A stretch of 64,000 nt of DNA from Thermaerobacter subterraneus DSM 13965 (GTDB lineage: Bacteria; Bacillota; Sulfobacillia; Thermaerobacterales; Thermaerobacteraceae), in the NCBI RefSeq assembly GCF_000183545.2, contig NZ_JH976535.1, positions 983,890 through 1,047,889 of the forward strand. The letters are read 5' to 3'. The translations under genes were made by a program, and so were the position numbers. Below, piece by piece: positions 18,641 to 29,683 of this stretch. The notes beneath the pieces were generated by a model. The model saw only the letters and a program-made list of their open reading frames with translations. It was not told the origin of the DNA and searched no databases. The stretch's first letter is position 1. Every line of letters begins with the position of its first letter.

Positions 18641-19102
18641 GTGGCGAAGCGCTTGATGTTCCTGTGCACCGGCAATTCGGCGCGGAGCCAGATGGCGGAA
18701 GGACTGGCCAGATCCTTGCTCGGAGGGACCTGGGAGGTGTACAGCGCAGGCCTGGATCCGAAGGGGGTACACCCGCTGGCCGTTCGCGCCATGGACGAGA
18801 TCGGCATCGACATCCGCGCTCAGTCCTCCAAGCCCATCGATCCCGCACTGCTCGACCGGATGGACCTCATCGTCACCCTGTGCGACGATGCGGCCGAGCG
18901 CTGCCCGGTGACCCCACCCCACGTGCGGCGGCTGCACTGGTCCCTGCCCGATCCGTCGGCCGTCGAGGGGACGGAAGAACAACGGCTGGCCGCCTTTCGC
19001 CGGGTGCGCGACGAGCTGCTCCGGCGTATCCGGCAAGCGTTGCTTCCGCCCGGTCGTCCCGGTCTCGCTCCGGGCGTGGGAGACGGCGGCGAGGAGGAGT
19101 GA
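18641..19102 (+). CDS. arsC: Arsenate reductase, thioredoxin-coupled LMW-phosphatase type
   Basis: A 153-aa LMW tyrosine-phosphatase-fold protein with the active-site loop C-T-G-N-S-A-R-S and the paired redox cysteines in T-L-C-D-D-A-A-E-R-C-P, the pattern of the Bacillus/Staphylococcus ArsC, which reduces arsenate to arsenite using thioredoxin. The GTG follows AAGGGGG by 8 nt; a GTG 33 nt earlier would add basic residues. Its place right after phoU fits arsenate entering through phosphate transport. No arsenite exporter is in the window. Confidence 0.87.
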   Translation: MAKRLMFLCTGNSARSQMAEGLARSLLGGTWEVYSAGLDPKGVHPLAVRAMDEIGIDIRAQSSKPIDPALLDRMDLIVTLCDDAAERCPVTPPHVRRLHWSLPDPSAVEGTEEQRLAAFRRVRDELLRRIRQALLPPGRPGLAPGVGDGGEEE

Positions 19103-19103
19103 C

Positions 19104-19712
19104 ATGGGGGACACGGAGATGGATGGGGCGCCGCGGGTGTCGTCGCGGCAGGCGCTGAACCGGTACCCGATCATCCCGGCGGTGCGGCGGGAAGAAGACC
19201 TGGACGCGGCCCTGGGCTCGCCGGCGGGAGCCTTGTTCCTGCTCAGCGCCAGCTTGCTCACCCTGCCGCGGGTGATCGAGCGCTGCCGGGCTGCGGGCAA
19301 GGCCGTGTTCGTCCACTACGACCTGGTGGAGGGGCTGGCGGGCGATCGCAGCGGGGTCGAGTTCCTGGCCCGCTACGCCCGGCCCGACGGGATCATCACC
19401 ACCCGCAGCACCGTGACCCGCTACAGCCTGGAGGCGGGTCTGGAGACCATCCTGCGGATCTTCGCCCTGGACAGCGCGGCCGTGGCCACCGCGGTCCAGG
19501 TGATCCGGCGCACCCAGCCCGGGGCCGTGGAAGTGCTGCCGGCTTCGCTGCCTGCCTGGGTTTTCGCCGAGATCCGCACCGTGCACGGGGGGCCCCTGGT
19601 GGCGGGGGGACTGGTCCGGGTCCTCCCGGACATCAAGAAGGTGCTGGCGGCCGGTGCCACGGCCGTCTCCACCAGTAGTCCTGCCCTGTGGGGCGGGTTG
19701 GAGTCCGGTTAG
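19104..19712 (+). CDS. glpP: Glycerol-3-phosphate-responsive antiterminator
   Basis: A 202-aa GlpP-family TIM-barrel-like RNA-binding protein: P-I-I-P-A-V-R near the N-terminus, L-L-S-A-S-L-L-T-L, V-F-V-H-Y-D-L-V-E-G-L, D-G-I-I-T-T-R-S and G-G-L-V-R-V-L-P-D-I-K-K. With glycerol-3-phosphate bound, GlpP lets polymerase read through the leader terminator of glycerol genes. It starts 1 nt after the arsC stop behind GGAGGAG. The glycerol operon begins 570 bp downstream after a hairpin leader, an obvious target. Confidence 0.93.
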   Translation: MGDTEMDGAPRVSSRQALNRYPIIPAVRREEDLDAALGSPAGALFLLSASLLTLPRVIERCRAAGKAVFVHYDLVEGLAGDRSGVEFLARYARPDGIITTRSTVTRYSLEAGLETILRIFALDSAAVATAVQVIRRTQPGAVEVLPASLPAWVFAEIRTVHGGPLVAGGLVRVLPDIKKVLAAGATAVSTSSPALWGGLESG

Positions 19713-19949
19713 CCCCCAGCGGGTCTCCACCTCGCCCCCCATCCTCCGCCGGCGGTCCGCGGGCACCCACACCCGGCGTGCCGGACCGGGGCCATGGCAC
19801 CGCCCTTTGCCGGCCGGGGACGATCCCCCGGCACCGCCTCCCGCCCAACGCGCCGGTGTGCTCCGATGGCCGGGGCCCTGCCGTTCGGAATTCCCTCCGT
19901 GATCCCCAGGGGACCGGCAGGAGAACGGCGCCCTTCCGCGAAGCCCTTC

Positions 19950-19978
19950 TTGCAGAACGGCAATCATCATGCAAAATC
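19950..19978 (+). promoter_or_regulatory. Candidate promoter of the glp-dha operon
   Basis: TTGCAG (19950-19955), 17-bp spacer, AAAATC (19973-19978; or CAAAAT with 16 bp), in a locally A+T-richer stretch about 50 bp before the leader hairpin. Confidence 0.4.
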
Positions 19979-20026
19979 CGCTGCCTCAAGGCGCGGCACC
20001 CGCTGGCATGGGCCGGAGACCTGGGA

Positions 20027-20077
20027 GAAAGGCCCTGCGCAAGGCGCACCACGCTTCGCGCAGGGCTTTCCTGCTTT
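20027..20077 (+). terminator. glpF leader hairpin, likely GlpP-controlled terminator
   Basis: GAAAGGCCCTGCGC (20027-20040) pairs with GCGCAGGGCTTTC (20058-20070), leaving one bulged base, followed by CTGCTTT. It lies in the 570-bp untranslated leader between glpP and glpF, where Firmicutes glycerol operons carry a GlpP-dependent terminator. The U-tract is weak. Nothing else was recognised in 19713-20285. Confidence 0.55.
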
Positions 20078-20285
20078 GGGCCCGGTGCGCGGATGGGCCA
20101 CCGGCCGGGGCGGGAACGGGTGGCGCGCCGGCGGGCAGGAAGGGGGGAGGGGGCGGGGCGCGGCGGCGCCAGGGGCCAGGCCGCGCCGGCCGCCCGGCGG
20201 GGACGGAGCCCGCGGGGCGGGCAGGGCTGAAGGAGCAGGGATAAGAAGGGGAGCGACCGCCCACAACATTCAGGGGGGTTGATCT

Positions 20286-20999
20286 GTGAGCCCGTTTCTT
20301 GGGGAAGTCCTCGGCACCGCGATCCTGATCCTGCTGGGCGACGGTGTCGTGGCCAACGTGCTGCTCAACCGGTCCAAGGGCCAGAACTCGGGGTGGATCG
20401 TGATCACCACGGGCTGGGCCCTGGCCGTGACCGTGGCGGTCTATGTGGTGGGACACGTCAGCGGTGCCCACATCAACCCGGCGGTGACCATCGCCCTGGC
20501 CTCCATCGGCCAGTTCGACTGGGCCCAGGTGCCGTCCTACATCATCGCCCAGTTGATCGGCGCCTTCCTGGGCGCGGTGCTGGTCTACGTGACCTACCTG
20601 CCCCACTGGGGCATCACCGACGATCCCGAACTCAAGCTGGCGGTCTTCTCGACAGGGCCGGCGGTGCGCAGCCCCGCCGCCAACCTGGTGACGGAGATCA
20701 TCGGCACGGCGGCGCTGGTGCTGGGCATCCTGGGCATCGGCCACCCGGCCAACAACCTGGCGGGCGGCCTCAACCCCTTGCTGGTGGGCTTCCTGGTCTG
20801 GGCCATCGGCCTCTCCCTGGGCGGCCCCACGGGTTATGCCATCAACCCGGCCCGCGACCTGGGGCCGCGCATTGCCCACGCCGTCCTGCCCATCCCCGGC
20901 AAGGGCAGCTCCGACTGGGGCTACGCCTGGATTCCCGTGGTGGGGCCGGTCATCGGCGGCATCGTAGGCGCTGTGCTCTTCCAGAGCCTGTTCGGCTGA
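20286..20999 (+). CDS. glpF: Glycerol facilitator (MIP/aquaporin family)
   Basis: A 237-aa six-helix channel with both half-helix motifs, S-G-A-H-I-N-P-A-V-T and G-Y-A-I-N-P-A-R-D, the aspartate after the second NPAR being typical of glycerol-permeable members. It starts at GTG behind GGGGGG. First gene of the glpF-dhaKLM-glpK-glpD unit and preceded by the GlpP-type leader. Confidence 0.93.
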   Translation: MSPFLGEVLGTAILILLGDGVVANVLLNRSKGQNSGWIVITTGWALAVTVAVYVVGHVSGAHINPAVTIALASIGQFDWAQVPSYIIAQLIGAFLGAVLVYVTYLPHWGITDDPELKLAVFSTGPAVRSPAANLVTEIIGTAALVLGILGIGHPANNLAGGLNPLLVGFLVWAIGLSLGGPTGYAINPARDLGPRIAHAVLPIPGKGSSDWGYAWIPVVGPVIGGIVGAVLFQSLFG

Positions 21000-21167
21000 T
21001 GCCTGGGGCAGTTCACCCCTTTGGCTGATGGTTCCGGACGAACCCGGCCCCCTGGCGCGTGACCGGCGGCCGCCCGCCCGGAGGGCGGCTGCCCCAGCGG
21101 GGCACCGCCTCGCAGCGGGGAGGTCGCCCCAGGGGGCGCGGGTGCCCGGGGGAAGGAGGTCCACTCC

Positions 21168-22169
<1,002 letters not shown>

Positions 22170-22170
22170 G

Positions 22171-22839
22171 GTGACGCCGGTGGCAGGGGACGCAGCGGCG
22201 GCGGTCGACGGCGAGCGGATCCGGGCCTTCATCCGCCGCTTCGCCGAGAAGGTGGCCGCCCAGAAGGACGAGCTGACGGCCCTGGACGCGGCCATCGGCG
22301 ACGCGGACCACGGCACCAACATGGACCGCGGCCTGCAGGCGGCCCTGGAGCGGCTGCCCGGGGAAGGCGCTGCACCCGGCGACCTGCTCAAGGCCGTCGC
22401 CATGGCCCTGATCTCGAAGGTGGGCGGGGCCTCGGGCCCGCTCTACGGCACGGCCTTCCTGCGGGCCGCCGCCGCGGTGGCGGGCAAGGCCACCCTGGAG
22501 CCTGGGGACGTGGCGGCCCTTTTCAAGGCGGCCCTGGCCGGTATCCAGGAACGGGGAAAGGCCGGCCGCGGTGAGAAGACCATGGTCGACGCCCTGGCGC
22601 CGGCGGTGGAGGCCCTGGACGCGGCCCTGGCCCGCGGGGCTTCCCTGGGCGAGGCCCTGGCGGAGGCCGCCCGGGCGGCCCGGGAGGGCTCCGATGCCAC
22701 CATTCCGCTGGTGGCCACCAAGGGGCGGGCCAGCTACCTGGGCGAGCGTTCCCGGGGCCACCGCGACCCGGGCTCCCTGAGCGCCACCCTGATGATGGAA
22801 GCGGCGGCCGAGACCCTGGCGGGGGGGCCGGCGTCATGA
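22171..22839 (+). CDS. dhaL: PTS-type dihydroxyacetone kinase, ADP-binding subunit
   Basis: A 222-aa DhaL: A-I-G-D-A-D-H-G-T-N-M-D-R-G holds the Mg-binding aspartates, G-G-A-S-G-P-L-Y-G-T-A-F the phosphate loop, and R-A-S-Y-L-G-E-R-S-x-G-H-x-D-P-G-S the C-terminal motif. It receives phosphate from DhaM and passes it to dihydroxyacetone on DhaK. The stop overlaps the dhaM ATG (ATGA). Confidence 0.95.
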   Translation: MTPVAGDAAAAVDGERIRAFIRRFAEKVAAQKDELTALDAAIGDADHGTNMDRGLQAALERLPGEGAAPGDLLKAVAMALISKVGGASGPLYGTAFLRAAAAVAGKATLEPGDVAALFKAALAGIQERGKAGRGEKTMVDALAPAVEALDAALARGASLGEALAEAARAAREGSDATIPLVATKGRASYLGERSRGHRDPGSLSATLMMEAAAETLAGGPAS

Positions 22840-23285
22840 CCGGGCCGGCCGCCCCCACCGCCCTGGTGCTGGTCTCCCACAGCCGCACCCTGGCCGAAGG
22901 GGTCCGGGAACTGGCCGCCCAGATGGCAGGACCCGGCGTCCCCATCCTCATCGCCGCCGGGCTGGAGGACGGCAGCCTGGGGACCGACGCGGCCGCCATC
23001 CTGTCCACCCTCGAGGCGGCCCTCGAGCAGGCAAGGGAGGCGGTGGTCCTGTTCGACCTGGGCAGCGCCTACCTGAACACCGCCACCGCCCTGGACCTGC
23101 TGCCCGAGGAGAAGCGCGGTCGGGTGGTCCTGGCCGACGCGCCCCTGGCGGAAGGCGCGGTGATCGCGGCGGTGGCGGCTTCGGTGGGGGACGGGGCGGC
23201 CGCCGTGCGGGAGCGGGCCGAGGAGGCCCGGGGCATGCGCAAGGTGCCTGAAGAGCCGGTTCCTCCGGCGGAAGGAAGCCGTTGA
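22836..23285 (+). CDS. dhaM: Dihydroxyacetone kinase phosphotransferase subunit, EIIA domain only
   Basis: A 149-aa mannose-type EIIA domain: L-V-L-V-S-H-S-R-T-L-A-E-G with the phosphorylated histidine, G-L-E-D-G-S-L-G-T, and F-D-L-G-S-A-Y-L-N-T. It lacks the HPr and EI-like domains found in E. coli DhaM, so it must take phosphate from general PTS proteins encoded elsewhere. Coupled to dhaL by a 4-nt overlap. Confidence 0.92.
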   Translation: MTGPAAPTALVLVSHSRTLAEGVRELAAQMAGPGVPILIAAGLEDGSLGTDAAAILSTLEAALEQAREAVVLFDLGSAYLNTATALDLLPEEKRGRVVLADAPLAEGAVIAAVAASVGDGAAAVRERAEEARGMRKVPEEPVPPAEGSR

Positions 23286-24896
<1,611 letters not shown>

Positions 24897-24903
24897 GGGA
24901 GCG

Positions 24904-24933
24904 GCGGGGCGGCCGGCAGACCGGCCGCCCCGC
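24904..24933 (+). other. Perfect 13-bp hairpin between glpK and glpD
   Basis: Arms 24904-24916 and 24921-24933 pair perfectly around a CAGA tetraloop, with no U-tract. It may protect or process the glp mRNA, or partly attenuate glpD. Confidence 0.5.
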
Positions 24934-24990
24934 ACGCCCTGGGGAAGGAGTGGCAGCCGGCAGCGGCCGGCAGTTCGACGGTGGGAGGCG

Positions 24991-26784
24991 GTGGCAGTGA
25001 ATCGCCAGCAGGCGCTGGCCCAACTGCAGCGGGAGACCTTCGACCTGCTCATCATCGGGGGCGGCATCACGGGTACCGGCGTGGCCCGGGAGGCAGCGCA
25101 CCGGGGGCTCCGGGTCGCGGTGGTGGAGGCGCGGGACTTTGCCGCCGGGACCAGCAGCCGCTCGACCAAGCTGATCCACGGCGGGCTGCGTTACCTCAAG
25201 GAGCGGGACTTCCGGCTGGTCCACGAAGCGGTGGTGGAGCGCATGCGCCTGCTGCGCCTGGCACCCCACCTGGTGCGGCCGGAGTGGTTCGTCTTTCCCG
25301 TGTACCGGGGTGACCCCGACCCGCTGTGGCAACTGCGCATCGGCCTCTGGCTTTATGACCGGTACGCCGGCCGGAGCCTGGGCACCCTGCGGCACCGGAT
25401 CCTCAGCCCGGCCCGCGTGCAGCAGGAGGAGCCCCTGCTGCGCCAGGAAGGGCTGGTGGGGGCCGGCATGTACGTCGACGCCGTCACCGACGACGCGCGC
25501 CTGACGGCGACGGTGGCACGCCAGGCCGTGGCCGCAGGGGCGGTGGTGGTCAACTACGCCGAGGTGACCGGGTTCGTCAAGGACGCGGGCGGGCAGGTGG
25601 TGGGCGTCCGGGTCCGGGACCTGCTGGCGGGCGGCGGGACCGGGGTAGGGACGGCGGCGGCCGGCACGCCGGAGGCAGGCGGCGCCGAGGTCGCGCCCGG
25701 GGCAGGCCAGGGAGCTACGCCGGGGCAGGAGAGGGCCGCCGGCGGCCCGGCGGTGCACGCGGCCGGCCAGGCGGCGGCCGGTGGCGCGGCCGGCCAGGCG
25801 AGCACCGGCGGCGCCGAGTTCGTCATCCGGGCCCGCCGGATCCTCAACGCCACGGGTCCCTGGGCCGACCGGGTGCGCCAGCTGGACGACCCCGGCTCGC
25901 CTCGCCTCCTGCGGCTGACCAAGGGCATCCACATCGCCTTCACCCGCGACCGGTTGCCCATCCGCCACGCGGTGACCATGCGCGGCCCGGACGGGCGCAT
26001 CATGTTCGCCGTGCCCCGGGGAGCCTTCGCCTATGCCGGTACCACCGACACCGTATACCGGGACGATCCGGCCCGTCCCCGGCCCGAGGCCGCCGACGTC
26101 CGCTACGTGCTGGACGCCCTCAACCGCACCTTCCCCGCCACCCGCCTGGGACCGGACGACGTGATCAGCGCCTGGGCGGGCCTGCGGCCGCTCATCGACC
26201 CGGGGGATACCCGGGATCCCAGCGCCATCTCCCGGGACTACAAGCTCTACACCAGCCCTTCGGGCCTGGTGACGGTGGCCGGCGGGAAGCTGACGGCCTA
26301 CAAGGCCATGGCCCGCAACATCGTCGATCAGGTGTTCCCCGAGACCCAAGGGGCACCGGTGGACGAGGAGCCCCTGCCCGGCGGCGCCCGCGTGCCGGCG
26401 GAGGCCGAATTGCGGCAGAAGGCGGCCCAGACGGGCTTGCCCGTGGAGGAACTGCAGTGGCTGGCCCGCCACTACGGCGATGAGATCGACCGGGTCCTGG
26501 GCTACCTGCGCCCCGAAGACCTGCAGGCGGGGCCGCGGGCGGCCCGGGTCCGGGCGGCGGCCCGGTACGCCGCCGCGGAGGAGATGGCCCAGACCCTGGC
26601 CGACGCCCTCTGGCGGCGGGTGCCCGAGGCCCTCTGGAGCACCGACAACGGGCGCGGGGTGGCGGCCGACGCGGCGGCGGCCATGGGCGAGATCCTGGGT
26701 TGGGACGAGGAGCGGCGGGACGGTGAGGTGGCCGCGTACCTCAGCCAGGTGCAGGCCATGCACGCCTGGCGGGAGGGCTTCTGA
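24991..26784 (+). CDS. glpD: FAD-dependent glycerol-3-phosphate dehydrogenase
   Basis: A 597-aa GlpD: FAD-binding L-I-I-G-G-G-I-T-G-T-G-V-A-R-E-A, then S-S-R-S-T-K-L-I-H-G-G-L-R-Y-L, A-Y-A-G-T-T-D-T and the G-L-V-T-V-A-G-G-K-L-T-A-Y motif. It oxidises glycerol-3-phosphate at the membrane and passes electrons to menaquinone. Residues about 213-275 are an insert of Gly/Ala/Thr-rich sequence, accounting for the extra length over the usual 550 aa. The GTG start has a GGGAGGCGGT stretch just upstream. Last gene of the glycerol operon. Confidence 0.96.
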   Translation: MAVNRQQALAQLQRETFDLLIIGGGITGTGVAREAAHRGLRVAVVEARDFAAGTSSRSTKLIHGGLRYLKERDFRLVHEAVVERMRLLRLAPHLVRPEWFVFPVYRGDPDPLWQLRIGLWLYDRYAGRSLGTLRHRILSPARVQQEEPLLRQEGLVGAGMYVDAVTDDARLTATVARQAVAAGAVVVNYAEVTGFVKDAGGQVVGVRVRDLLAGGGTGVGTAAAGTPEAGGAEVAPGAGQGATPGQERAAGGPAVHAAGQAAAGGAAGQASTGGAEFVIRARRILNATGPWADRVRQLDDPGSPRLLRLTKGIHIAFTRDRLPIRHAVTMRGPDGRIMFAVPRGAFAYAGTTDTVYRDDPARPRPEAADVRYVLDALNRTFPATRLGPDDVISAWAGLRPLIDPGDTRDPSAISRDYKLYTSPSGLVTVAGGKLTAYKAMARNIVDQVFPETQGAPVDEEPLPGGARVPAEAELRQKAAQTGLPVEELQWLARHYGDEIDRVLGYLRPEDLQAGPRAARVRAAARYAAAEEMAQTLADALWRRVPEALWSTDNGRGVAADAAAAMGEILGWDEERRDGEVAAYLSQVQAMHAWREGF

Positions 26785-26858
26785 CGGTCCGGGCCGCGGG
26801 GCGCTTCTCACGGTCCGGCCCACGGGGCTGGGGGTTGCGCGGCTGCGAGAACGAACCG

Positions 26859-26886
26859 GCAAGGGGCCGCGGCGGCGGCCCCTTGC
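26859..26886. terminator. Perfect 12-bp hairpin between converging glpD and peroxiredoxin genes
   Basis: Arms 26859-26870 and 26875-26886 around a GGCG tetraloop, with no U-tract on either side. By position a bidirectional terminator; the rest of 26785-27027 shows nothing else. Confidence 0.5.
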
Positions 26887-27027
26887 TGCGCCGGGGCCGG
26901 GGCGATGCGACTTCGGGGCCATCTCCGTGCGACGCCAGGCCCACCGCCACGCTGAGGACCATCTCCGCGCTGCGCCATGCCCCTCGCCGCGGCGTTCCCC
27001 TCCGCGCTCGGCTGCCGGCAGCGACCC

Positions 27028-27600
27028 TCAGCGCCGGCCCGGGCGGTGGCCGGCCGGGCCGGGCCGGTCACCGGGCGGATCGGGCAAGTGGGCCAGCACC
27101 TGGTCCGGATCGGGCAGGTAGCCCAGATCCGGGGCCCGCCAGACCCAGCGCACGACGCCGCGTTCATCCAGGACGAACACGGCCCGGTCGGCAAAATCGC
27201 CCAGGCCCCAGCGGCTGATGGCCACACCGTAGCGCCGGATCACCCGCCGGTTGTAATCGCTGGCCAGGGGGAAGGGCACCTGGTAGCGGTCGGCCCACGC
27301 CCGGAGCGCATAGGGACTGTCGGTGCTGATCCCCACCACCTGGGCGCCCCGGGAGGCGAAGTCCGGGTAGCGGGCGGTGAAGTCCTCGATCTCGTTGCAG
27401 CAGCCGGGGCTGAAGGCAAAGGGGAAGAACAGCAGGACCAGCGGGCGACCCCTGAGATCGCGCAGCCGCAAGAATTCGTCGCCGGTCCCGGCCAGGGGCA
27501 GGGTGAAGTCCGGCGCTTCCCGGCCCGGCCGGGGCATGCGCCGGCGGAGCCAGGCCTCCCGCCACCGCTGCACCGGACCGAGGCCGGCCCCCCGGCTCAC
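27028..27600 (-). CDS. AhpE-like peroxiredoxin
   Basis: A 190-aa thioredoxin-fold peroxidase. The active-site region F-F-P-F-A-F-S-P-G-C-C-N-E-I parallels the AhpE type F-x-F-T-G-I-C, placing the peroxidatic cysteine at residue 67; a second Cys follows directly at 68, unusual for the family. D-R-A-V-F-V-L-D-E-x-G-V-V-R lies near the C-terminus. The GTG overlaps the response-regulator stop (GTGA); an ATG at 27537 would remove 21 basic residues but lacks a good ribosome site. Last gene of the pncA-regulator-peroxiredoxin operon. Confidence 0.85.
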   Translation of the reverse strand: MSRGAGLGPVQRWREAWLRRRMPRPGREAPDFTLPLAGTGDEFLRLRDLRGRPLVLLFFPFAFSPGCCNEIEDFTARYPDFASRGAQVVGISTDSPYALRAWADRYQVPFPLASDYNRRVIRRYGVAISRWGLGDFADRAVFVLDERGVVRWVWRAPDLGYLPDPDQVLAHLPDPPGDRPGPAGHRPGRR

Positions 27601-28514
27601 AGCCCGGCCACCGGGGAGTTCAGCTTGTAGCCGTGTCCCCGCACGGTGAGGATCCACTCCGGCTGGCTGGGGTTGCGCTCCAGCTTCTCCCGCAGGTGGC
27701 GTACGTGGACGTCCACGGTCCGCGGGTCGCCGAAGGCCTCTTCACCCCAGACCCTGTCCAGCAGCTCCTGCCGGGTGAAGGCCCGGCCCGGCTCGGCAGC
27801 CAGCGTGGCCAGCAGCTTGAACTCCGTGGGGGTCAGGGCCACCCGCTGGCCGTCCCGGTAGACCTCATGGCCGGCGTAGTCGATCACGATGGGGCCGATC
27901 TGCTGGCGCCGGCCCTCGGTGCGGCGCAGCAGCGCCTTGATCCGCGCCACCAGCTCCCGGGGGCTGAAGGGCTTGGTCACGTAGTCGTCGGCGCCCAGCT
28001 CCAGCCCCAGCACCTTGTCGATCTCGCTGTCCCGGGCGGTCAGCATGAGGATGGGCGTCTGAATGCCCCGCTCCCGCAGGTGGCGGCAGAGGGTGAAGCC
28101 GTCGGTATCGGGCAGCATGACGTCCAGGATGATCACCTGGGGCCGGCGCTCCTCCAGGCGGCGCAGGGCCTCGGCACCGTCCCGGGCCAGCACCGGTGCC
28201 ATGCCGTTGCGCTGCAGGTTGTACGCCACCAGTTCCAGCAGGGACTCCTCGTCGTCCACCACCAGCACGGTGGGACCGGCCGGTGCCGGCCCGTCCGGAC
28301 CGGGGCCGGGCCGGGCGGCGGGGGCTGCCGGCGCCAGGGCGGAGGGCTTGCCGCCGGCGGAAGCCGGCGCCGGGCGGGCGGTTGGGGTGGAGGCGGCCGC
28401 CGGCGCCGGTGGCCCGGCGGGAAGGCGTCGGGCCGGGGGCCGGGCCTGGCCCGCATCGAGGGCCGGGCCCGCCGGCTCGCCGCGGCCGCGTTCGTCCCGC
28501 AAGAACACCGTCAC
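27597..28514 (-). CDS. OmpR/PhoB-family response regulator with long N-terminal linker
   Basis: A 305-aa regulator: a disordered Pro/Ala-rich segment of 80 residues, then a receiver domain (V-L-V-V-D-D-E-E, phosphorylated Asp in V-I-I-L-D-V-M-L-P, K in V-T-K-P-F-S) and a winged-helix DNA-binding domain ending R-G-x-G-Y-K-L. Such an extension before the receiver is rare. No kinase gene is adjacent. It closely resembles PhoP/PhoB types, so the orphan PhoR at 12.1 kb is a possible partner. GTGA overlaps tie it to pncA upstream and the peroxiredoxin downstream. Confidence 0.88.
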   Translation of the reverse strand: MTVFLRDERGRGEPAGPALDAGQARPPARRLPAGPPAPAAASTPTARPAPASAGGKPSALAPAAPAARPGPGPDGPAPAGPTVLVVDDEESLLELVAYNLQRNGMAPVLARDGAEALRRLEERRPQVIILDVMLPDTDGFTLCRHLRERGIQTPILMLTARDSEIDKVLGLELGADDYVTKPFSPRELVARIKALLRRTEGRRQQIGPIVIDYAGHEVYRDGQRVALTPTEFKLLATLAAEPGRAFTRQELLDRVWGEEAFGDPRTVDVHVRHLREKLERNPSQPEWILTVRGHGYKLNSPVAGL

Positions 28515-29203
28515 CGGGCCTCCCCGGCGTCCCCGGCGGCCAGCAGGGCCCCGTGGGCCTCCATCTCCGCCAGGGCGCGCTCCCCGTCCCCCGGGGTCAC
28601 GTCGACGGCCCGCACGGCCGGAACCAGCACCGTGACCCGAAAACCCTCCCGCAGGCCGTCCAGCACCGTGGCCCGCACGCAGTAGTCGGTGGCCAGGCCG
28701 CCCACGTACAGGTGCCGGACCCCCTGCTGCCGCAGCCAGCCGGCCAGGGTGACCTCGGGGCGGACCCCGGCCTCACCGGCGGCCAGGGCGCCGTCAAAGC
28801 CACTGTAGGCCTCCCGGTCGGGGGCGAACCCCTTGCGGAAGACGGTGCCCCGGACCTGCAGGTCCGGGTGGAAGGCGGCCCCCGGGCTGCCCTGCACGCA
28901 GTGGACCGGCCAGGGCCCGCCCTGCTCGCGGAAGCTCACATGGCCGGAGGGATGCCAGTCCTGGGTGAAGACCACGGGCCGGCCCGCCGCGTGGAAGGCG
29001 CCGATCCAGCGGTTGAGGACGGGCACCACCTGGTCGCCCTGGGGCACGGCCAGGGCACCGCCGGGACAGAAGTCGTTCTGGACGTCCACCACCACCAGGG
29101 CGGCGTCAGGATGCTGGGCGGCTGCCTCGGGGGTCACGGCGCCGGCGGGGGCCGGTGCCGCCCCGCCCCCCGTCGCGGCGCCGCCGGGCTGCAGGCGGTC
29201 CAT
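28511..29203 (-). CDS. pncA: Nicotinamidase / isochorismatase-family hydrolase
   Basis: A 230-aa cysteine hydrolase with the triad Asp (V-V-D-V-Q-N-D-F-C-P-G-G-A-L), Lys (R-K-G-F) and Cys (G-L-A-T-D-Y-C-V-R-A-T), plus the metal site D-W-H-P-x-x-H-x-S-F. This pattern is specific to nicotinamidases of the NAD salvage pathway. The ATG has AAGGAGG 10 nt upstream. About 25 low-complexity residues precede the fold. The stop overlaps the response-regulator GTG. Confidence 0.9.
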   Translation of the reverse strand: MDRLQPGGAATGGGAAPAPAGAVTPEAAAQHPDAALVVVDVQNDFCPGGALAVPQGDQVVPVLNRWIGAFHAAGRPVVFTQDWHPSGHVSFREQGGPWPVHCVQGSPGAAFHPDLQVRGTVFRKGFAPDREAYSGFDGALAAGEAGVRPEVTLAGWLRQQGVRHLYVGGLATDYCVRATVLDGLREGFRVTVLVPAVRAVDVTPGDGERALAEMEAHGALLAAGDAGEAR

Positions 29204-29237
29204 GGCTGGGCTGCCTCCTTGCGCCGTTTTCCCTTCA

Positions 29238-29243
29238 ATTATA
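29238..29243 (-). promoter_or_regulatory. -10 element of the pncA operon
   Basis: Perfect TATAAT on the minus strand (29243-29238), 35 bp before the ATG and just upstream of the ribosome site. No convincing -35. Between here and the SAM riboswitch at 29684 I see no gene. Confidence 0.45.
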
Positions 29244-29683
29244 GGCTTATAGGCTGCCGCCGGCAGGATGCGGGCCACCTCGGGCCGGCAGTGCCCGGGC
29301 CGCAATGGCACGCCGGCGGCCGGCAGGGCCCGCAGCGGGCGACCGCCGGGGATGGCGCGGTTTCACCCCACCCTGGGGTGTGGGGGCAGCAGGACTTTCG
29401 TCCCCGGCCCCGAATAGCAGTCCCCAATGCCCGCATCCCGCGCGAGGGTTCCAGCCCGCTGCGGCGCCGGGGCGCCAGGCCGCACCTGGGCAACGGGCCC
29501 TGCAAGCCCACCGGGCCCACGCCGGCCGGACGAGACCCGGAGGGCCGCGGACCGCGATGACGCACCGCAGGCCGCGAGGCCATGGGCCCCTTCCTTGGCT
29601 GTGGGATGCGGAAACCCGGGGGGCCTTGCAGGCCGCAGCGCCTGCAACCCCGCGGTCGCTGACAAGGGAATGACCGGACAAAG

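Noticed and set aside
29361..29410. T-box- or cobalamin-like motif on the minus strand before pncA
   Set aside because: A GGGTGAAACCGCG stretch and a GACTGCTATTCGG stretch recall such motifs, but no other conserved parts or pairing fit, and the gene is not an amino-acid or B12 gene.
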